64,000 nt of DNA, taken from an uncultured Oxalobacteraceae bacterium (GTDB lineage Bacteria > Pseudomonadota > Gammaproteobacteria > Burkholderiales > Burkholderiaceae_D). The stretch is taken from assembly GCA_903862415.1 (NCBI GenBank), contig CAIOYD010000057.1:62001-126000 (forward strand). Direction: 5' to 3'. The notes under the pieces are model-generated. The model searched no databases, had not been told where the DNA came from, and saw only the letters and a list, made by a program, of their open reading frames with translations. Positions 36,101-45,076 of this stretch are shown here, piece by piece; the first letter of the stretch is position 1, and every line of letters starts with the position of its first letter. The position numbers were made by a program, and so were the translations under genes.

Positions 36101-37342
36101 TTATGCCGCCGTTGCCAGCTGCTGTTTTCGGTTAATGATGTGCGAGAGCAATAACGCTAAAGTAAGACTATAAAACACATCGGTGGTTTTATACATAAAC
36201 ATGACATCCACCAGGCCAAAAATAATGTATCCCAGACACAAACAGAGACCCATGGCAGCCGAGGCCCGGATGGCGCGGTCCGCATGACGCAGTTCACGGA
36301 TAAAATAACAGGCGGGTACCAGATAGGTAAGCAGGATGGCCGCCAGTCCGAAAATTCCCAGCGTCATCATGTTGTATAAAACTTCATTATGCGAATGCGG
36401 CATGCTGGCGGCCAGGGGCGTGATTATTTTTTTATTCGCCAGCTCGTTCATCGCATCCTCGTAATGTGCCCGACCTACGCCGAACAGCGGGTGTTCTTTA
36501 AATAGCAGCCAGGAACCCCTCCAGATTTGCAGGCGAACACCGATGGAGGTGTCGGGATTGATGTTTTCCGTATACTGGTGGATATCCTCTCTGGCTTCCG
36601 AAATCCGTCTGCTGGCAACATCGGTGGTGCAAAAAGCCATGCTGATGAGCATAGTGAAAATAATCAAGGTCAGCAGTTTTTTTGCCGACAGCCATTGCGT
36701 GTCAAAAACGGAATACAGTAAAAACATAAACACCGGCAACGCCATCCAGATTCCGCGCGATTCTGAAAAATAGGCCGCGTACAGGCCACAGGCTCCGGCC
36801 ATGAGTTGTCCGATCAGGACAAATTTGCTGATGGGCTTTTTCCAGCCGATGGAAATCAGCGCAAACATACCCATCAGCACCGCCAGTTCGGTAGACCAGA
36901 CGGTGATTTGCGGACGTCCTTCTAAATCCTTGTTCAGAACCACAATCTGGCTGGTGCAGTACAGCACGCCGACCATCCAGCTCCATTTTATCCAGGTCAG
37001 TTTTTCTGCCGGTACCTGTAAAAAAAACCAAAACAGCAAGGCAAACAAGGCCAGGTAAGAGGGAATGTCAAATAAACGTGCACTGAAATGATCTGCGGAA
37101 AGTTGATTAATCAAGACTGCCAGCAGAGTGCTAAACATGGCCAGCTGCAGAGGCCAATAGCGCTGACAGACAGCGTTGAAATCCACCCAGACGTGACGAC
37201 GCACCAGTAACGACAGCAGCGCCAATAGCACCAGCAAATAAAAACAGATATTCACCAGTTTGCCGGCAACAATGGCCAGAGCAAAAAAGGTGCTGGTGAT
37301 GAGTAAGGTCGGCCAAGCCAGATAGCTTTGCTTATTCATCAT
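36101..37342 (-). CDS. waaL: O-antigen ligase / polymerase family protein (WaaL-like)
   Basis: 413 aa with about 11-12 membrane segments. A large periplasmic loop follows the FSESRGIWMALPVF segment, and it contains HPLFGVGRAHYEDA and the SMPHSHNEVLYNMMTLG block with the HxH pattern seen in ligases of this family. WaaL joins undecaprenyl-linked O-antigen to lipid A-core in the periplasm. Association with core GT9/GT8 genes, rather than with an O-antigen unit encoding Wzx, favours ligase over Wzy polymerase. It is the first gene of its operon, behind a strong promoter at 37412-37440. Confidence 0.85.
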   Translation of the reverse strand: MMNKQSYLAWPTLLITSTFFALAIVAGKLVNICFYLLVLLALLSLLVRRHVWVDFNAVCQRYWPLQLAMFSTLLAVLINQLSADHFSARLFDIPSYLALFALLFWFFLQVPAEKLTWIKWSWMVGVLYCTSQIVVLNKDLEGRPQITVWSTELAVLMGMFALISIGWKKPISKFVLIGQLMAGACGLYAAYFSESRGIWMALPVFMFLLYSVFDTQWLSAKKLLTLIIFTMLISMAFCTTDVASRRISEAREDIHQYTENINPDTSIGVRLQIWRGSWLLFKEHPLFGVGRAHYEDAMNELANKKIITPLAASMPHSHNEVLYNMMTLGIFGLAAILLTYLVPACYFIRELRHADRAIRASAAMGLCLCLGYIIFGLVDVMFMYKTTDVFYSLTLALLLSHIINRKQQLATAA

Positions 37343-37411
37343 GCTTGCGCTGTTCCATTAGTAGTGTTGAATTCATTTTTTACAAAAAAATTAAAATATT
37401 ATCGATGTGGC

Positions 37412-37440
37412 ATTATACAGAGGAGTTTCCTTGTCGTCAT
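37412..37440 (-). promoter_or_regulatory. Sigma-70 promoter of the waaL-GT operon
   Basis: On the - strand a perfect -10 TATAAT (37417-37412) and ATGACG (37440-37435, four of six) are separated by 17 bp. The start of transcription is predicted near 37405, giving a leader of about 60 bases. Confidence 0.65.
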
Positions 37441-37546
37441 ATTAACCAGCATAGGCCATTGTTACATGAAATCACGATTTCAAATGTTGCTATTCGGCAA
37501 ATGGTAGCTCTATTACTTACGTTTGGACAAAGGAAAGTGGGTGTTG

Positions 37547-37864
37547 TCAGGCGCAGGTGTTGATGATATTGCCTGAGATGGCCGTGGCGCTGTTGCAGGT
37601 GGGCGAGTTTTCCGGAGGTATGGCGGCAGTCGTCGCACCAGTTTGCAATTGGGTTAGTTGCGACTGCAGCGCCGAAATTTGTGCATTCAGGGATTTTTGG
37701 GTTTGCGGGCAGCCAGTAACGACGAGTTGCTGACGCAAAGTCTGCAGCTGTTTTTGTACGCTGTTAATCTGACTGTTGCCGCTGCTGCTCTGATAAGCCG
37801 AGCTGCCGGAAACGCTGCTGCCGATGGCCGCCACCATGATGGTGCTTTCAATGAGGGTTAACAT
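37547..37864 (-). CDS. Small hypothetical protein with pilin-like N-terminus
   Basis: 105 aa, not recognised. The N-terminus LTLIESTIMVAAIG resembles the type IV prepilin start (FTLIELMIVVAIIG), including the Glu at position 5, but there is no leader with a Gly-Phe cleavage site in or upstream of the ORF, and the hydrophobic helix soon turns Ser/Gly rich. Residues about 32-74 are a Gln/Leu heptad coiled coil (QKQLQTLRQQL, ISALQSQLTQLQ). Three cysteines occur in the second half. No Shine-Dalgarno is evident. It lies just downstream of rng on the same strand. It may be a degenerate pseudopilin or not a gene at all. Confidence 0.45.
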   Translation of the reverse strand: MLTLIESTIMVAAIGSSVSGSSAYQSSSGNSQINSVQKQLQTLRQQLVVTGCPQTQKSLNAQISALQSQLTQLQTGATTAAIPPENSPTCNSATAISGNIINTCA

Positions 37865-37916
37865 TGAGGTTATCGGCAGTGTTCCGGAAAAGTTGAGTCT
37901 GATCCTGATAGTTGAA

Positions 37917-39374
37917 TTACATCAAAATAATATCGTACTGTTCCTGATGGTAAGTGCTTTCAACTTGCAGCGATATCGGTTTGCCGATGAAGTCGCCCAG
38001 CATGGCCAGATGTTGTGACTCTTCTTCCAGAAACAGGTCCACCACCAACTGAGAAGCCAGAATACGGAATTCGCGTGGGTTAAACTGTTTGGCTTCCCTC
38101 AGCAGCTCGCGCAGGATTTCATAGCAGATGGTGCGTGCGGTTTTCACCTGACCCTTGCCATCACAGGCGGGACAGGTTTCGCATAAAATATGGGCCAGTG
38201 ATTCACGGGTGCGCTTGCGCGTGACTTCGACTAAACCGAGGGCAGAAAAGCCGGAGGCCGAGAGTTTGGTGCGGTCACGCGCAAAGGCTTTGTTCAATTC
38301 ACTCAGTACGGCATCGCGGTGTTCGGCATTGTCCATGTCGATCAGATCAAGAATGATCATACCGCCGAGATTACGCAGGCGCAGTTGGCGCGCAATAGCG
38401 TGCGCGGCTTCCAGATTGGTTTTGAAAATCGTGTCAGCAAAGTTGCGCCCGGCCACAAAACTGCCGGTATTGACATCGATGGTCGTCATGGCTTCGGTCT
38501 GGTCGACGACCAGATAACCGCCGGATTTTAAATCTACCCGTTTTCCCAGTGCGCGCTGAATTTCTTCTTCCACGCCATACAGATCAAACAAAGGTCGCTC
38601 ACCGGTGTAATGCACCAGTTTGGGAATCACGGATGGCGTGTAATGCGTAGCAAATTCCAGCAGTTTTTGATGATTTTCGCGTGAGTCGATCTGAATGCTG
38701 TCGGTTTCGATATTCACAAAGTCGCGCAAGACCCGCTGCGCCAGATTCAAATCCTGATGCAGCAGACTGGTGGGCGGTTTGCTTTTGGCCAGCCTGGAAA
38801 TCGTCGCCCAAGTCTTGCGCAGGTATTCGACATCCATCTGGATTTCTGCCTCGGAGGCATCTTCGGCCATGGTGCGAACGATAAAACCGCCTTTTTCATC
38901 CGGTGCCAGCAGACTTTGCACCATAGTGCGCAACACTTCGCGATCGGCTTCATTGCCGATTTTTTGCGAAATACCGATATGCGAATCTTGCGGCAGATAG
39001 ACCAGCATGCGGCCGGCAATCGAAATCTGGGTCGACAGGCGCGCCCCTTTGGTGCCAATCGGATCTTTGATTACCTGTACCGTAATGGCCTGACCATCGA
39101 AGAGCATTTTTTCTATCGGCGTCGGTGGGGTATTGTCGTTATGGCGGGTATCCCAGATATCGGCGACATGCAGAAACGCGGCGCGTTCGAGCCCGATATC
39201 GATAAATGCGGACTGCATGCCGGGTAACACCCGCACAACTTTGCCCAGATAAATATTACCCACCAATCCCAGCGACATGGTGCGTTCAATATGCAACTCC
39301 TGAACAGCTCCCTGAAAAATAATGGCGACCCGTGTTTCCTGCGGAGTGATATTGATGAGTATATTTTCGCTCAT
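37917..39374 (-). CDS. rng: Ribonuclease G
   Basis: 485 aa, RNase E/G family. The N-terminal S1-type domain includes HVADIWDTR. The DNase I-like domain has TTIDVNTGSFVAGRN and MIILDLIDMDN, with the two metal-binding aspartates. The zinc-link CETCPACDGKG lies near residue 405. The short length without a degradosome scaffold tail indicates Rng rather than Rne. It matures 16S rRNA 5' ends and some mRNAs. It overlaps maf by four bases (ATGA), so translation is coupled. Confidence 0.96.
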   Translation of the reverse strand: MSENILINITPQETRVAIIFQGAVQELHIERTMSLGLVGNIYLGKVVRVLPGMQSAFIDIGLERAAFLHVADIWDTRHNDNTPPTPIEKMLFDGQAITVQVIKDPIGTKGARLSTQISIAGRMLVYLPQDSHIGISQKIGNEADREVLRTMVQSLLAPDEKGGFIVRTMAEDASEAEIQMDVEYLRKTWATISRLAKSKPPTSLLHQDLNLAQRVLRDFVNIETDSIQIDSRENHQKLLEFATHYTPSVIPKLVHYTGERPLFDLYGVEEEIQRALGKRVDLKSGGYLVVDQTEAMTTIDVNTGSFVAGRNFADTIFKTNLEAAHAIARQLRLRNLGGMIILDLIDMDNAEHRDAVLSELNKAFARDRTKLSASGFSALGLVEVTRKRTRESLAHILCETCPACDGKGQVKTARTICYEILRELLREAKQFNPREFRILASQLVVDLFLEEESQHLAMLGDFIGKPISLQVESTYHQEQYDIILM

Positions 39375-39994
39375 GAGAGAGTAATTCCAGCCTCGGTCAG
39401 CACTTCAACGGTTTCAAATAACGGTAAGCCCATGATGCCGGAATAACTGCCGCTGATGTGCGAGATGAATTGCGCCGCCAACCCCTGTATGCCATAGCCG
39501 CCAGCCTTGTCATACGGTTCGAGCGTATCGCAGTATTTGTCGATTTGTCTGGCGGACAGTTGGGCAAAGGTGACGCAGGAAGTTTGGGTGCGTTCCCAGA
39601 GTTGTTCATGATATTTGACGGCGATGCTGGTAAGCACCTCATGGGTTTGGCCGGACAGAATCGAGAGCATTTGATGCGCCTCTTCGCGGTTAGCCGGTTT
39701 GCCAAAAATTTTACCATTCAAGACTACCGTGGTATCGGCAGCGAGCACCGGACGCAGCGGCAATTTGCGCAACAGCATCATGCTCCAGGCGGCTTCGGCC
39801 TTTTCCAGCGTGACCCGGGTAACATAGTGACCAGGCAACTCGTTTTGCAGCGCCTCTTCGGAAATATCATGCGGGCGCGAATTCGAATCGCGCAGCAACA
39901 GAATTTCAAAATTAATGCCAACCTGACGCAGCAACTCACGCCGGCGCGGGCTTTTGGAGGCTAAATAAATTTTGTTGTCGAGCAGTTTTATCAT
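39371..39994 (-). CDS. maf: Maf-family nucleoside triphosphate pyrophosphatase
   Basis: 207 aa. N-terminal signature LASKSPRRRELLRQVG, then LAADTTVVLNGKIFGKP and YDKAGGYGIQG. The arrangement is that of the dTTP/UTP-pyrophosphatase (YhdE) branch, which hydrolyses non-canonical pyrimidine nucleotides. It lies 146 bp after rlmH and overlaps rng. An imperfect hairpin at 40018-40037 lies in its leader. Confidence 0.93.
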   Translation of the reverse strand: MIKLLDNKIYLASKSPRRRELLRQVGINFEILLLRDSNSRPHDISEEALQNELPGHYVTRVTLEKAEAAWSMMLLRKLPLRPVLAADTTVVLNGKIFGKPANREEAHQMLSILSGQTHEVLTSIAVKYHEQLWERTQTSCVTFAQLSARQIDKYCDTLEPYDKAGGYGIQGLAAQFISHISGSYSGIMGLPLFETVEVLTEAGITLS

Positions 39995-40140
39995 GATTCA
40001 ATCGGGCCGCGTGCGTTGAGGGCTTTTTAAGCTCCTCAGATCAATGAATTGCCATGTATTCCGGATCAGAATGGCTAGGTAATATCCTAACCCAAATCAA
40101 GATTGCTAGTGTGAAATATTTAACTTTTTGTGTCCGGAAC

Positions 40141-40611
40141 TTATACCCGGTGATAGGGATGGTTTTGTGTGATCGACCAGGCGCGATACAACTGTTCGGC
40201 CAGTAACACCCGCACCATGCCGTGCGGCAGGGTCAGGCTGGAAATGCGGATTTTTAAATTGGCGCGCGCTTTAAAGTCGGCGTCGAGGCCATCTGCACCG
40301 CCGATAACAAAACAGCAGTCGCCACCTTCTTGCTGCCATTCGGTCAGTAATTGCGATAATTGCATGGTGGTCAGATCTTTGCCATGCTCGTCAAGTACGA
40401 TCAGGCGGGTCTGTTTGGGGATGACGGCTTCAATCTTGCCGCGTTCCAGTGCCATGACAGTCTGAGCCGTCTTGCTGCCGGAACGCTCTACCGGTTTGAT
40501 TTCCTTAAGCGTAATCCGGCATTCCGCCGGCATACGTTTGCAGTATTCGTTAAAGCCGGCCTCGATCCAGGCCGGCATTTTATGACCTACAGCGGCAATG
40601 ATTAACTGCAT
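40141..40611 (-). CDS. rlmH: 23S rRNA pseudouridine1915 N3-methyltransferase
   Basis: 156 aa, exact family length. SPOUT-knot motifs [10 protein letters not shown] and [20 protein letters not shown] with terminal HPYHR are diagnostic. It methylates pseudouridine in helix 69 of 23S rRNA on assembled ribosomes. It follows rsfS by 14 bp in the conserved rsfS-rlmH order. Confidence 0.97.
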   Translation of the reverse strand: MQLIIAAVGHKMPAWIEAGFNEYCKRMPAECRITLKEIKPVERSGSKTAQTVMALERGKIEAVIPKQTRLIVLDEHGKDLTTMQLSQLLTEWQQEGGDCCFVIGGADGLDADFKARANLKIRISSLTLPHGMVRVLLAEQLYRAWSITQNHPYHRV

Positions 40612-40625
40612 AGTTCAGTTGCAGA

Positions 40626-41312
40626 TCAGGCAGCAGCTTTGCGTTTGGCAGTGGTGCGTTTGACGGCAGCCTGTTTGGCAGAAGCCACAGCAGTTTTGCT
40701 GGACGCCACTTTAATGGTGGTGCCGATGGCTTTTTTGCGCGGTGCAGCCGGTTTTTTGACCGCAACCGTACCGGCAGCTGCGGCACTGCCAGCGCGTGGG
40801 GCACGTTTTGGTTTGTCGGCGGCATCCACCACGGCAGCACGCGGTTTTCTGGCAGGTTTTTTAACTTCGTCGTCCAGAGTCGTCTGAGTAGCCTGATTGA
40901 TGCTGTTGAATACCCGTTTGGCTGGCGCTTCTTCTTCAACCACTTCGGCCGTGCGCTTGCTGACGCGTTTGGCGGCGCCAAATTTAACTTCCTTGTCACC
41001 CCAGAGCTCTTCCAGACGGTAGTAGCCGCGAATCACCGGTTGCATGATATGTACGACCATGTCGCCCAGATCAACGAGCACCCATTCGCCGACATCTTCA
41101 CCTTCAATGCCGACGATATTGCCGCCGTTTTCCTTGACTTTGTCCCTTACCGATGCGGCCAGAGACTTGGTTTGACGGTTGGATGTACCTGAAGCGATAC
41201 AAATGCTGTCAAACAGACTGGTTAAATGGGTGGTGTCATACACTTTGATATCTTGTGCTTTGACGTCTTCGAGTGCATCAATAACTAACTGCTGTAATTT
41301 TTTAATATCCAT
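40626..41312 (-). CDS. rsfS: Ribosomal silencing factor RsfS with long basic tail
   Basis: 228 aa. The first 115 residues are RsfS: DIKVYDTTHLTSLFDSICIA, TKSLAASVRDK and GEWVLVDLGDMVVHIM. It binds uL14 to block subunit joining. The remaining 110 or so residues are Lys/Ala/Arg/Pro rich (KKPARKPR, APRKKAIG, KRTTAKRKAAA), like a histone H1-type tail. The usual RsfS is about 105-130 aa. It sits between nadD and rlmH, five bases after nadD. Confidence 0.93.
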   Translation of the reverse strand: MDIKKLQQLVIDALEDVKAQDIKVYDTTHLTSLFDSICIASGTSNRQTKSLAASVRDKVKENGGNIVGIEGEDVGEWVLVDLGDMVVHIMQPVIRGYYRLEELWGDKEVKFGAAKRVSKRTAEVVEEEAPAKRVFNSINQATQTTLDDEVKKPARKPRAAVVDAADKPKRAPRAGSAAAAGTVAVKKPAAPRKKAIGTTIKVASSKTAVASAKQAAVKRTTAKRKAAA

Positions 41313-41317
41313 GATTT

Positions 41318-41959
41318 CTAATAAAGATGATGTTGTTGAATGTAGTCTAGTACCTCTGGCGGCACTAATGACAAATTTTTTCTGTCGCGGATCTGGGTCG
41401 ATGAAATATCTATTGCCAAATCAGCACATAAACAGGTGTGTCCATGGGGACGGGTACGAAGTTGCTCAACGGTGCCGGCACGTTGTTTAAATTCACTGGC
41501 GACCTCAGCATCGAGCGTATCGAGTTCAAAACCCGGTCGCGCGGCGACGGCAATATGGGCCAGATCAAATAACTGTCGCCAGTTTTTCCAGTGCGCGAGT
41601 TGCTGCAACTGGTCAGCTCCGATCAGGAATATCAGAGGAGCGGCGCTGCCAAATTCATGGCGTAAATTGGTCAGGGTATCGACAGTAAAGCTGGGTATGC
41701 CCAGTTCGGCACGCTTTATTTCCTGGTCGTCGATAACTAACGGCGTTTGCTTTGCCAGTTGTACAAAAGCTATTGCTAACATGGCAAGACGGTGTTGCGG
41801 GCTGGTTTGAAATGGCGCTTTTTGCCATGACCAGCCAGCCGGTATGATACGCAACTGTGTCGGTTTGAGCAAACAGTTAAATAATTTGGCTAATTCGACA
41901 TGCCCGCAATGGACCGGATCAAAGCTGCCACCGAGGACAACAATGCAGGGCTGGGTCAC
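41318..41959 (-). CDS. nadD: Nicotinate-nucleotide adenylyltransferase
   Basis: 213 aa. N-terminal [18 protein letters not shown] holds the nucleotidyltransferase GGxFDPxHxGH motif, and ISSTQIRDR near the C-terminus is the second ATP-binding motif. It makes deamido-NAD from nicotinate mononucleotide. The start is GTG, overlapping the hemF stop as GTGA, so translation is coupled to hemF. Confidence 0.95.
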   Translation of the reverse strand: MTQPCIVVLGGSFDPVHCGHVELAKLFNCLLKPTQLRIIPAGWSWQKAPFQTSPQHRLAMLAIAFVQLAKQTPLVIDDQEIKRAELGIPSFTVDTLTNLRHEFGSAAPLIFLIGADQLQQLAHWKNWRQLFDLAHIAVAARPGFELDTLDAEVASEFKQRAGTVEQLRTRPHGHTCLCADLAIDISSTQIRDRKNLSLVPPEVLDYIQQHHLY

Positions 41960-42855
41960 TTCAGCCAGTCCTGATGCGCCAGGAAATCCGTGTATAACGC
42001 CGCTTCCGGCGTTCCCGGCTGCGGATGCCAGTCATAGCGCCAGGTCACGCACGGTGGCATAGACATTAAAATCGATTCGGTACGGCCGCCCGATTGCAGA
42101 CCAAACAGCGTGCCGCGGTCAAACACCAGATTAAACTCCACATATCGGCCACGGCGATACGACTGGAAATCGCGTTCCCGCTCGCCGTACGCATGATCTT
42201 TGGTGCGTTCCACGATCGGTGCATAGGCAGGAATGAAGGCATTGCCCACGCTTTGCATCATGGCAAAACTGTCGTCAAACGATAAACGATTGAAGTCATC
42301 AAAGAAAATACCACCGATCCCACGTGCTTCCTTGCGGTGTTTCAGGTAAAAATAAGTGTCACACCAGGTTTTAAATTCGGCATGCAAATCAGCACCGAAG
42401 GGCATGAGCGCATCATGACAGCTTTGATGAAAATGGCGCGCATCTTCGGCAAAACCATAGTATGGCGTCAAATCCATGCCGCCACCAAACCACCAGACCG
42501 GTGCTTCGCCTTCGGTATGGGTGCTGAAAAAGCGCACATTCATGTGTACGGTCGGGGTATACGGATTGCGCGGATGCAATACCAGCGACACTCCCATGGC
42601 TTCCCATGAGCGTCCGGCCAGTTCAGGACGGCTGGCTGCGGCCGAGGGCGGTAAATTGCTGCCCATGACGTGAGAAAAATTGACGCCGCCACGTTCAAAC
42701 ACGCCACCCTGTTCGATCACGCGTGAAATGCCGCCACCACCGTCAGGCCGTTCCCAGCTGTCAGTGATAAAACTCTGACCATCGATTTTTTCTAAGGCGG
42801 CCACGATGGAGGCCTGCAATTGCAGTAAATAGTTCTTGACAGCAAGATTGCTCAT
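41956..42855 (-). CDS. hemF: Oxygen-dependent coproporphyrinogen III oxidase
   Basis: 299 aa, standard length. Conserved blocks [48 protein letters not shown] and [23 protein letters not shown] (partially overlapping the active site) are present. It decarboxylates coproporphyrinogen III to protoporphyrinogen IX using oxygen in haem synthesis. Part of the purD-hemF-nadD-rsfS-rlmH run. Confidence 0.97.
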   Translation of the reverse strand: MSNLAVKNYLLQLQASIVAALEKIDGQSFITDSWERPDGGGGISRVIEQGGVFERGGVNFSHVMGSNLPPSAAASRPELAGRSWEAMGVSLVLHPRNPYTPTVHMNVRFFSTHTEGEAPVWWFGGGMDLTPYYGFAEDARHFHQSCHDALMPFGADLHAEFKTWCDTYFYLKHRKEARGIGGIFFDDFNRLSFDDSFAMMQSVGNAFIPAYAPIVERTKDHAYGERERDFQSYRRGRYVEFNLVFDRGTLFGLQSGGRTESILMSMPPCVTWRYDWHPQPGTPEAALYTDFLAHQDWLK

Positions 42856-42890
42856 GGGTGGCCAGTGTCCTGTAGGTGTGTATCAGTGAG

Positions 42891-44165
42891 TCAGTGTTTT
42901 TTGTTCAGTGCGCGCCAGCCGATATCGCGGCGTGCCTGGGCACCGTCAAAATGGATCGCATCGACCGCGTCATAAGCATGTTTTTGCGCCACTTTGACGC
43001 TGTCACCTAAACCAACAACGCACAATACCCGGCCGCCACTGACGCTGAGCTGTCCCTGTTGCAGGCGAGTGCCAGCGTGGAAGGTGATGCAGTCGGCAGT
43101 TTCTGTCGGAATACCAGTGATTTCAGCCCCTTTTTGTGGTTCATCCGGATAACCGGCCGCGGCCATGACTACGCCGAGCGCGGTTCTGCGATCCCATTCC
43201 AGCTCGATTGTGTCAAGGCTGCCGTTGATGGCATGTTCGAGCACACTGACCAGATCGGTTTTCAGGCGCGCCATGATAGGCTGGGTTTCCGGATCGCCCA
43301 TGCGACAGTTGAATTCCAGTGTTTTTGGGTTGCCCTGATCGTCGATCATCAGGCCAGCGTATAAAAAGCCGGTAAACACGATGCCATCTTTGGCCATGCC
43401 CTGAACTGTCGGGGTGATCACTTCACGCATCACGCGTGCATGCAACTCAGGTGTGATAATCGGTGCCGGGGAATAAGCGCCCATACCGCCGGTATTGGGG
43501 CCCTGGTCATGATCCTGCAAACGCTTGTGGTCCTGACTGGTGGCCAAGGCGAGAATGTTTTTACCATCGACCATGACGATAAAGCTGGCTTCTTCACCGG
43601 CCAGAAATTCTTCAATCACCACACGCGCACCGGCGTTACCGAGTTTGTTGTCGCTCAACATCATGTCCACGGCGGCATGGGCTTCGGCCAGATCCATGGC
43701 CACCACCACACCTTTGCCGGCAGCCAGTCCGTCGGCCTTGATGACGATCGGTGCACCCACCTGATCGATATAGGCGTGGGCACCGGCCAGATCACTGAAC
43801 GTCTGATAGGCGGCAGTCGGAATACCGTGACGTTGCATAAAGGCCTTGGCAAAGTCTTTGGAACTTTCCAGCTGGGCAGCTTCTTTGGTCGGGCCAAAAA
43901 TTTTCAAACCCTGATCGCGGAAAATATTCACGATCCCGGCGGCCAGCGGTACTTCCGGGCCGACTAAGGTCATTTGAATATGTTCGGCTTTGACGAACTC
44001 CGCCAGAGCATGAGGATCAGTGATATCGACATTCTGTAAACGGTTGTCCTGCGCCGTGCCGCCATTGCCTGGTGCTACGTATACGGTTTGGATACGTTCT
44101 GACTGAGCCAGCTTCCATGCCAGAGCGTGTTCGCGGCCGCCTGATCCGACTACTAATATTTTCAT
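42891..44165 (-). CDS. purD: Phosphoribosylamine-glycine ligase
   Basis: 424 aa, full-length ATP-grasp enzyme. N-terminal KILVVGSGGREHALAWKL, ATP-grasp segment PIVIKADGLAAGKGVVVA, and LEFNCRMGDPETQPIM with metal ligands. It catalyses the second step of purine synthesis (GAR formation). The start is three bases downstream of the yebC stop, consistent with one transcript. Confidence 0.97.
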   Translation of the reverse strand: MKILVVGSGGREHALAWKLAQSERIQTVYVAPGNGGTAQDNRLQNVDITDPHALAEFVKAEHIQMTLVGPEVPLAAGIVNIFRDQGLKIFGPTKEAAQLESSKDFAKAFMQRHGIPTAAYQTFSDLAGAHAYIDQVGAPIVIKADGLAAGKGVVVAMDLAEAHAAVDMMLSDNKLGNAGARVVIEEFLAGEEASFIVMVDGKNILALATSQDHKRLQDHDQGPNTGGMGAYSPAPIITPELHARVMREVITPTVQGMAKDGIVFTGFLYAGLMIDDQGNPKTLEFNCRMGDPETQPIMARLKTDLVSVLEHAINGSLDTIELEWDRRTALGVVMAAAGYPDEPQKGAEITGIPTETADCITFHAGTRLQQGQLSVSGGRVLCVVGLGDSVKVAQKHAYDAVDAIHFDGAQARRDIGWRALNKKH

Positions 44166-44168
44166 GTG

Positions 44169-44894
44169 TTAATTTTCCAGAATGGCATTGGTGTAGACAT
44201 CCTGGACATCGTCGAGATTTTCCAGTGCATCCAGCAGTTTTTGCATCTTGATGGCATTTTCGCCTTCAAACAGAGTTTCGCTGTCCGGCTTCATGATGAC
44301 TTCAGCCATGTCGGCCTTAAAGCCAGCGGCTTCGAGCGCCTCTTTGGTGGCCGAAAAATCATGCGGGCCGCAGACGACTTCAAAACCGCCTTCATCATCG
44401 GTGATGACATCTTCCGCACCGGCGTTGAGTGCCGCTTCCATGAGCGCATCTTCATTGGTGCCGGGAGCAAAGAAAAACTGACCGCAATGTTTGAACATGA
44501 ACGCCACCGAACCTTCGGTGCCCATGTTGCCGCCAAACTTGGAAAACGCATGCCGTACTTCGGCCACGGTGCGCACACGATTGTCGGTGAGGCAGTCAAC
44601 GATGATGGCGGCGCCGTTGATGCCATAGCCTTCATAGCGAATTTCTTCGTAGTTGGCACCTTCGAGGTTGCCGCTGCCGCGCTGAATGGCGCGCACGACG
44701 TTTTCTTTCGGCATATTGGCATCGGCCGCTTTTTCTACCGACAGACGCAGACGTGGATTGGTGGCGATATCGGCACCGCCCATACGTGCTGCGACCGTGA
44801 TTTCTTTAATCAGACGGGTCCAGATTTTGCCGCGCTTGGCATCGGTGGCGGCTTTTTTGTGTTTGATGTTTGCCCATTTACTGTGTCCAGCCAT
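44169..44894 (-). CDS. yebC: YebC/PmpR family translation/transcription regulator
   Basis: 241 aa. The opening [20 protein letters not shown] and the blocks [33 protein letters not shown] and [14 protein letters not shown] are diagnostic of the family, now linked to relief of ribosome stalling at polyproline as well as DNA binding. It is the first gene of the yebC-to-rng housekeeping run, behind a TAAAAT -10 box at 44968. Confidence 0.96.
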   Translation of the reverse strand: MAGHSKWANIKHKKAATDAKRGKIWTRLIKEITVAARMGGADIATNPRLRLSVEKAADANMPKENVVRAIQRGSGNLEGANYEEIRYEGYGINGAAIIVDCLTDNRVRTVAEVRHAFSKFGGNMGTEGSVAFMFKHCGQFFFAPGTNEDALMEAALNAGAEDVITDDEGGFEVVCGPHDFSATKEALEAAGFKADMAEVIMKPDSETLFEGENAIKMQKLLDALENLDDVQDVYTNAILEN

Positions 44895-44964
44895 GATTCC
44901 GCTTTCCTGTAGGGGTGTTTGAAGTTGGTCGGCGCACTCCTGCTATGAGGAGCGTCGGAACGCT

Positions 44965-44973
44965 ATTTTAGCA
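44965..44973 (-). promoter_or_regulatory. Extended -10 promoter of yebC
   Basis: TGCTAAAAT on the - strand is an extended -10 match. There is no good -35. Transcription would start near 44958, about 64 bases before the ATG. Confidence 0.45.
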
Positions 44974-44975
44974 TA

Positions 44976-45008
44976 GCGACTTTGCCGGATTCCCAAAACG
45001 GCAGTCGC
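44976..45008. other. Imperfect hairpin between the Bcr/CflA gene and yebC
   Basis: GCGACT (44976-44981) pairs with AGTCGC (45003-45008) and GCCG pairs with CGGC inside, with a two-base bulge. No T-run follows on either strand. It may mark the 3' end of the exporter transcript or lie just upstream of the yebC promoter. Confidence 0.35.
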
Positions 45009-45076
45009 CAGACAGTGGTTGGCGCAAAAAAAGCTCAAGTTGGGCGTCAATTACCTGCGGTAGTCGCAAAAACTTA

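Noticed and set aside
40018-40037. Rho-independent terminator upstream of maf
   Set aside because: The stem (GAGG-GCTT / AAGC-CCTC with a bulge) has no T-run on the right side and lies in the maf leader.
44166-44912. 248-aa open frame opposite yebC
   Set aside because: Antisense of yebC, which carries the full set of family motifs.
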